A program made the translations under genes and the position numbers. A DNA stretch of 64,000 nucleotides, from positions 1,094,693 through 1,158,692 of the forward strand of contig NZ_CP026498.1 of the NCBI RefSeq assembly GCF_002953255.1. Reading direction: 5' to 3'. The DNA is from Streptomyces sp. CB01881 (GTDB lineage: Bacteria > Actinomycetota > Actinomycetes > Streptomycetales > Streptomycetaceae). The notes beneath the pieces were generated by a model, which saw only the letters and a program-made list of their open reading frames with translations, did no database searches and was not told where the DNA came from. Of the stretch, positions 63,601 to 64,000 are shown piece after piece. Numbering within the stretch: position 1 is the stretch's first letter; the number at the start of each line of letters is the position of its first letter.

Positions 63601-64000
63601 GGGATCTCCTCGATGCAGTCCTCGCCGCGCTCCAGGACCTTCCAGAACTCGTCGAGGTTCCGGGCCTTCGGGTAGCGGCCGCTGATGCCGATGACCGCCA
63701 CGTCACGCGACCGCCCGGCGGCCTGCGGGTGCCCCTGCACGGCCGGGGCCGCGGACACCGCCGGTGCGGTCTGCGTCCGGAGGGGCTGCGCCGGCGCGAC
63801 GGGGACCGGGGCGGCCGGTGCCGCTGCGGCCGGGGCCGGGGCGGCGGACTGCCCGAGGTCGAGCAGCTCGGTCAGCCGCTCCGCCTGGTTCTCCGAGAAG
63901 TACCCCGCCAACTCGTCGATCGTCCGGTACTCGAAGAACAACGTCCCCGGAATCGACTCGAAGTCCTTCCCCAGAAGACGCATCAACTCCATGATCTGGA
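46617..64000 (-). CDS. Trans-AT PKS (5' end outside window): ACP-KS-KR-ACP-KS-DH-KR-MT-ACP-ACP-KS-KR-MT-ACP-KS
   Basis: At least 5793 residues; the start lies beyond position 64000 and the first visible domain is the C-terminal half of an ACP (about 63860-64000). Domains by position: KS 63710-62420, KR 61770-60350, ACP 60280-60050, KS 59755-58500, DH 57965-57100, KR 57035-55710, MT 55630-54530, ACP pair 54450-53800, KS 53590-52340, KR 51740-50395, MT 50265-49190, ACP 49060-48790, KS 48640-47320. All four KS domains have Cys, HGTGT and NIGH/NVGHT. MT motifs are EIGSGTGG and EVGAGTGG. The last about 45 residues (ALLDDVLDSYLSDSL, then AAAEHIRRSF) look like a C-terminal docking segment. The final KS needs the KR-ACP on the next protein. 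Confidence 0.95.
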   Translation of the reverse strand, partial: QIMELMRLLGKDFESIPGTLFFEYRTIDELAGYFSENQAERLTELLDLGQSAAPAPAAAAPAAPVPVAPAQPLRTQTAPAVSAAPAVQGHPQAAGRSRDVAVIGISGRYPKARNLDEFWKVLERGEDCIEEIPAHRWDKDEHYAAEKTPGKSSSKWGGFIDGAENFDALFFNMSPNQAALTDPQSRLFLQSAWEAMEDAGYTRKTLSADKARKVGVYLGMMWNEYQLLSGQEVVLSDRAAASNAVSYFFNLHGQSLTVDTACSSSLYAIAMAVESIRNGSASLAFAGGANLSLHPNKYVSLSQMNFFAKDGRCRSFGDGGTGYVPGEGVGCVLLKPLDQAVADGDHIHGVIRGVATVHGGKTNGMTVPNPLAQAEMVTAALADAGLSAEDVSYIEGHGTGTSLGDPIEITGLTRAFRKHTAGKQYCPIGSVKSNIGHLEGAAGVVAVTKVLLQMKHGMIAPSLHSEKLNPYIDFANTPFYVQQELEPWRRPTRTVDGVTRELPRIAGVSSFGAHGAIAHVIIEEYVPAQEPAPQTGRTAQPQLVALSAKDGDRLREKAQALLDWLSEQGREAALPDIAYTLQVGREAMEERLALVVDGHDALREKLRAFLDGGQDVEGVFHAGVRAHKDTVALLEADEEMQEVVARWLERGRGEKLAELWVKGLALDWESLGRGAEVRRIPLPTYPFAQERHWLDAPKPLSLGRPPVEPVAVASAVAASVAVAPPVARTVAVTAPAAVAEAEEPTRSLAFVEGWEPQALDGAADRQPGGVVFLCTGAERQAGIARAVRALDPALPVAFVGFGDVYRKVAADSYEVRRGEPQDYREAFRDLAANRPGIDAVVNLRALEPGWDAEDFGDVVLTLQAVAAAKLPARRLVLAGEYRDGVERALLEAHIGFERSLGLVMPQLSVVAVLQDAADPQRPADEAAWTQRLLAELRTGKAVSALYRAGGRFVSRVRPAALAERPGALRRGGTYLITGGAGGLGMIVARHLAENYGADLVLTGRSPLDAARQEMLDGLTAAGGRAVYVQADVADAQDMKRVVEQARERFGALNGVVHAAGVQGEGSVLQKEPGTFAGILEPKIRGTLALDEALAGEPVDFVCYFSSTSAVIGDFGTCDYAVGNRFQMAYAAHRDAQVAAGRLSGRTVVVNWPLWREGGMGFDQDTTTMLLRSSGQDFLETQDGIALFEQLLAQDAPQHMILVGRPSRVVRFLGLTQPQPAVAPSAPAAASAPTVPVVSAEEGLDRDLREIISGAVNIGLDKIYEDDNLSDYGFDSVSLAELAARLGSHYGVEVSPSLFYSHSTLRKLKGYFAAEHQDVLAAFYGGADDAVPATAAEVTEPDWFRAALDRAASEPAPARPAAPAQPAAAAQAVTPAQAAVDGAVEAIAAVEAATAGQQAGGTRPEPAARAAAGGSADDDAIAVIGMSGRFPGADDVDQLWSVLAEGRDTVTPVSRERLALWGEPEDSPFGAFRVGQLSGPDEFDPLFFELSPKEAQSLDPRQRLLLQESWRALEDAGWKPATTRRVGMFVGVEQGDYGDLARGTGSITANHDGILAARLSYFLDLNGPVMALNTACSSGLVAAHQACASIRNGECETALAAGISLITTPQLLDGTRQAGMLSEDGVCYAFDKRANGMVLSEAVAVVVLKKLSAAVADGDRIHAVIRASGINYDGRSNGITAPNGDAQTELLRSTYRQYGVDPADVEYVVAHGTGTRLGDPVEINALNDAFKGFTDKQQYCALTSVKSNVGHTLAASGLVSLIGLVQAMRHETIPASLHCEQESEYIAWKDSPFFVNKANRAWPERAGRRRVAAVSSFGMSGTNAHMVVESYPVQNEDEAATMPAHLLAVSAKSEESLRQRVTDLIDFLEDATRPQGLREVGATLLDGRPHFQHRCAVVARDAAEAVRLLRQWARDGQAPDVFTARVPKGFAPKAEVREAGDRLLEQAARLHHDGALYADALRAVAKAYCQGHDLAWLRLFGGRRPAPVSLPGYPFARKRLWQQDVARQAAAAAGHPLLRRSAEPGRPAGTTLTGREFFLRDHVVAGEKVLPGVAHLELARAAHAAARADQGGRPGTVVIRDVVWMRPVKVGDTPSDVRVELDEDAAGVRYRILAPVAGAQPAVHSQGRIVVGDTPSPAPLDLARLRAECGSYEIDAAEAYASYRRKGIQYGPAFQGLVRIFAGEGQVLAELALPRAAEDGLDRFGLHPSLLDAALQASIGLLDAVDGAHLPYALEELEILGPCTPTMWAWLRRSERPAGQGGSAQGGSGQGGSGQGGDKLDVDLCDAQGNVCVRIRAFSTRPVKRAAQPLPAATPATSEGRLTLLKPGWEQAQPPFPPAAQRAPGGRILLVGDQADALGSVLAGHAGVEVLLLRAGDTVEGLRARLARGGAVYDHVVWVAGGAAPAGPESDDLIDRQEQGAYAGFRLAKALLALGYEKRALEWTAVTVRSQFVGDTDRVDPTHAGVHGLLGSLAKENPRWRVRLADVEELRDSVLREALDLPAEPAAATWAHRGGHWYRQTLVPVPAEEAAREDATAYKHGGVYVVIGGAGGLGAAWTEHVVRNYRAQVVWIGRRPEDEAIRARTAELALLGPAPWYLQADATDRESLAAAVAQVKARFPQIHGVVHSAIALLDQSVARMTEDRFRAAVRAKVDVSVRMAQVFAGEPLDFVLFFSSLNSFQRSAGQSNYVCGCVFKDAFARLLQQTWPATVKVMNWGYWGSVGVVAADAYQRRMELDGIGSIEPAEGMAALDALLSGPFDQLAVEKTTTPKRAAKPAAGAAGAAGAVRTADEHQLRRVLADSGSARGFDDELLCELLFTQLRAVGLRAEGGSVAGLRAGLKPGGGYDRWLDESLRILAGHGYLEYREEGAGHYTPTAKAPADGDAVWRRWEALCREGNGANAYVALLDPAVRAFPEVLTGRRPATDVIFPGSSMALVEGVYRHCDSADALNEIMADQVAARVAALLDRDPARRVRIFEIGSGTGGTSEKVLRRLAPYRDAIAEYRYTDLSKYFLLKGRKEFGAEHPYVRFELFDVERGPAEQGVTEGGYDIVLATNVLHATHDVRAAVRHAKALLGADGELVLNEMAARTLFLHLTFGLLDGWWLYQDAELRIEGCPGLAPASWRTVLEEAGFGPVAFPAAAVHEAGHQIVVARSGADVPAAAVTAAAEPQAVQAVQNQPAAPVVSEGEVRAYVQRAIVTRIQDSLGLAASEVHEEDAFSDYGVDSILGVQLIQDLNEDLGGVLVTTDLFDHGSVRRLAAYVADTFPGQARALLPRSTADAQPAVAAPVALPVAADVPVTPVVTPVVTPAVAAPAPVAVQEARVREAILTQIEQSLGLDRREISEEDAFADYGVDSILGVGLTQDLNTALGTTLAATDLFDHSSVRRLARYVVEFHRDELAASAVAEPEAAPAPRSAVVPAAAAPARVVATSVVPAPEAPAAAVPTAVVAPAPAAPASAAAPAAAADPSTEPIAIIGLSGRFGTAKDVHQLWQYLAEGRSLVGEIDRWDLSAYVSPGAGHPRYASLMDDIDLFDPMFFQISGLEATYMDPQQRLTLEESWKALEDAGYAGEAVRGRDCGVYIGTQISDYLTAPAEDAPAQAMWGNAEAIIPARISYYLDLQGPAIAVETACSGSLVAIHLACQALRAGEVELALAGGVSVQCAPDYYLAAHKAGMLSDTGQCHTFDERADGFVPGEGVGMVVLKRLRDALADGDHIHGVVRASGLNQDGTSNGITAPSAKSQERLERSVYDTFGIDPAGIQLVEAHGTGTKLGDPIEFQALTRAFRAYTDKQEYCAIGSVKTNIGHAAPASGVAGLAKVLLAMHHRELPRSLHFEQGNAHIAFQGSPFYVNTVHRAWTAEPGRPRLAALSSFGFSGTNAHLVIEEAPERRRTGPATDGHLVVLSALSPDQLRTQAAQLADHLAGRPETGLGDVALTLLLGRRHCPVRLACVARDTAELVARLREWLADGREEHVRVADLADHAPRPQTSLEQFGNSCIRQCAEGAAGTARTEQLEAVRDLYLQGYELEYARLFPAGAHLRVPLPTYPFLRQRYWLPEEAVTRRPALPAAPVPTALAAPRATGPEDADHLSLAPLWVREPAPGQGAEPADGLILDGNVVVVGGDADERAAIAARCAAPHFLADGEMRSVEALTAALRRIGTVRHLVWISPADAAATAGATALLQRTDTGVVAFFRLTKALFALGYGGEELSWTVVTRQTQSVLRGETVHPADAAVLGLAGVMARELPNWGVKSFDLGVAEPAPVAALLGAPARSVRALRRGQWFRRSLAEVALPAPARTPYKEGGVYVVLGGAGGIGELWSEDVIRRFGAQVVWIGRREKDDAIQRKIDRLGALGRAPWYVPADAADPVSLRAAYEKVKERFGTVHGVVQSVFGLVDQSLPNTSEEQFRQGLSAKVDASVRMAEVFDVEGLDFLLFFSSIASINQTMGYCSYVAGNAFEDALADRLSAERGYAVKVVNWGYWGAVGSGLDVPQHVRERIYQQEGLGDIDPALAMDAVERLLAAPLGQLVYVNTRKPERFEAYSAHESVRVLSPAAAQAGPLAPELPSRQGALRTVETQAKDKLRELDALLAKLLWCELHGRGWFPGGVFDAASFQQANGIIAKYDRWLQETLKLFVQQGHLVETGTGYRAGAADPVDAAATAAEWERNKQAWLADPELRASVDLVDKTIRALTGILTGATSAVDVIFPGSSLDLVEGIYKRNMIADYFNDVVGDCTVALVERRLAQDPGARFRILEVGAGTGGTTATVMRRLRPYAEHIGEYCYTDLSRAFLIHGRQQWGAENPFLRTELYDAGRPVAEQGFEEGGYDLVIATNVLHATKDIRVSLRNSKALLRPGGAVVVNEIDGYTVFGMLTFALLDGWWLYDDPELRDAGGPGLEPAMWRSVLEWEGFAAVEFPARDAHPLGQQVVVAFSDGVIRQADGVEPPAEAGPQPVAPAEARPAAPAAAQPEPEAAPQPVRVDEAAFKDAMRTYLRELVARTLLIPAGSIDAREPLSAYGIDSILILQLLNNLKKDLGEVSSTLFFEYRTIEELTGHFAGRQDEALERAVGLAPAAVAAPAAPAAVMPAPAAAAAPAEPGRTTPVAPAAAAAPAAAPEPAPNRGGDIAIVGMSARFPQAETLDAYWENLRSGRNSVTEIPADRWPLDGFYEPDKERAAAEGKSYSKWGGFLDGFADFDPLFFEMTPNEAMEIDPQERLFLQETWKAFEDAGYTRARIERDFDGRVGVFVGITRAGHNLYGPERWRRGDTTYPYTSFGSAANRVSFKLNLNGPSMPVDTLCSSSLTALHEACEHLLRGDCELAVTGGVNLYLHPSSYLNLCNLQMLADEEKCRSFGLGGNGFVPGEGVGAIVLKRLEDAERDGDHIHAVIRGTSINHGGTTNGYTVPNPVAQGKVVRRALDRAGVDARTISYIEAHGTGTALGDPIEINGLTRAFSGDTRDVQYCAIGSAKSNIGHAEAAAGIAGVLKVVLQLQHGELAPSLHAEELNPHIDFASTPFVVQREQAEWKRPVVTVDGVTTEVPRRAGVSSFGAGGANAHVVIEEYVPAAPAAAGGPADGPAVVVLSAKDEERLREQAAALLRWLPAAELRGVSVTDVAHTLQTGREAMPERLGTVVGSLGELRERLQGFLERPERTEGLHRGRVKRQDRALSALTADEDMGAILEAWIAKGKYAKVLDLWVNGFELDWRSLHPGRTVRVVPLPTYPFARERYWIAEKRIDGPEDGAGAVEAGLPDARPDALLDDVLDSYLSDSLGMEAAAEHIRRSFDDAGRTTDNGGR
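48790..53590 (-). other. PKS module C: KS-KR-MT-ACP
   Basis: KS Cys codon 53109-53111 in ETACSGS. The KR has LGGAGGIG near 51080 and CSYVAGN near 50650. The MT has EVGAGTGGTT near 49730, and the ACP reads AYGIDSI near 48945. Predicted output: alpha-methyl beta-hydroxyl. The KS resembles the one after the MT-ACP at 12.6-14.1 kb, consistent with both accepting alpha-methylated chains. Confidence 0.87.
53800..59755 (-). other. PKS module B: KS-DH-KR-MT-ACP-ACP
   Basis: KS Cys codon 59274-59276 (NTACSSG). DH His 57876-57878 (DHVVAGEKVLPG) and LLDAALQ near 57366. The KR has IGGAGGLG near 56360 and SNYVCGC near 55935. MT motif EIGSGTGG is near 55060. Two very similar ACPs follow, both DYGVDSILGV, without the beta-branching Trp. 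Predicted output: alpha-methyl enoyl. Confidence 0.88.
57172..57231. repeat. Four 15-bp tandem repeats in a DH domain
   Basis: Units ccgccctgcccggaa at 57172-57186 and 57187-57201, then two variants at 57202-57216 and 57217-57231. They encode a Gly-Gly-Ser-Gly-Gln loop near the C-terminal end of the module B dehydratase. Confidence 0.85.
60050..63710 (-). other. PKS module A: KS-KR-ACP
   Basis: First complete module in the window. KS Cys codon is 63213-63215 (DTACSSS); EGHGTGT and SNIGH are present. The KR has TGGAGGLG near 61060 and CDYAVGN near 60640, and its AAGVQGEGS segment lacks the diagnostic Asp, so A-type stereochemistry is inferred. The ACP Ser is 60174-60176 (GFDSV). Predicted output: beta-hydroxyl. 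Confidence 0.88.

Noticed and set aside
1..64000. CRISPR arrays, tRNA or rRNA genes, insertion sequences
   Set aside because: None seen. The repeated blocks are KS, KR, ACP and other domains, or short linker repeats without spacer structure or transposase genes.

Overview
The window is one continuous piece of a very large trans-acyltransferase (trans-AT) polyketide synthase gene cluster. All nine supported genes are on the minus strand, so biosynthetic order runs from the right end to the left end. By eye the GC content is about 70-75 %, and GC-rich third codon positions give long mirror ORFs on the other strand. This points to an actinomycete of Streptomyces type. A high-GC myxobacterium or Burkholderia-like host cannot be excluded from sequence alone.

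Positions 64000 to 4782 hold five giant PKS genes (at least 5793, then 4675, 2902, 3245 and 3122 residues). They are packed with +2, -4, -8 and +1 nt between them and carry 14 ketosynthase (KS) domains and no cis AT. In line order the modules are: (ACP fragment) | KS-KR-ACP | KS-DH-KR-MT-ACP-ACP | KS-KR-MT-ACP | KS // KR-ACP | KS-DH-ACP | KS-DH-KR-ACP | KS-DH-KR // ACP | KS-KR-ACP | KS-ACPb-ACPb | KS // DH-KR-ACP | KS-ACPb-ACPb | KS-KR // MT-ACP | KS-DH-KR(dead)-ACP | KS(dead)-ACP-TE. A double slash marks a protein boundary, and every boundary cuts a module. The loading module and early modules lie beyond position 64000.

Positions 4683 to 1 hold the trans-acting helpers: a PfaD-type enoyl reductase (4683-3328), a 476-nt spacer with a candidate promoter and repeated leader sequence, the discrete malonyl-specific AT that must load all modules (2851-1745), a hydroxymethylglutaryl-ACP synthase (1696-437), and the start of a PksH-type enoyl-CoA hydratase (449 to the left edge). 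The last two belong to the beta-branching cassette. Their expected targets are visible: two tandem ACP pairs (near 25.4-26.0 kb and 17.7-18.3 kb) carrying the Trp flag of beta-branching ACPs, in modules lacking any reductive domain. The donor ACP, decarboxylating KS and second hydratase are probably just outside the left edge.

Inferred product logic for the visible part: a polyketide with three alpha-methylation stations, a run of dehydrating modules that should give conjugated alkenes, two beta-branches separated by one alkene-forming extension, then an alpha-methyl hydroxy unit. It ends with a module whose KR has lost its catalytic Ser, a KS that has lost both catalytic His residues, and TE release. 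I do not recognise the exact compound.
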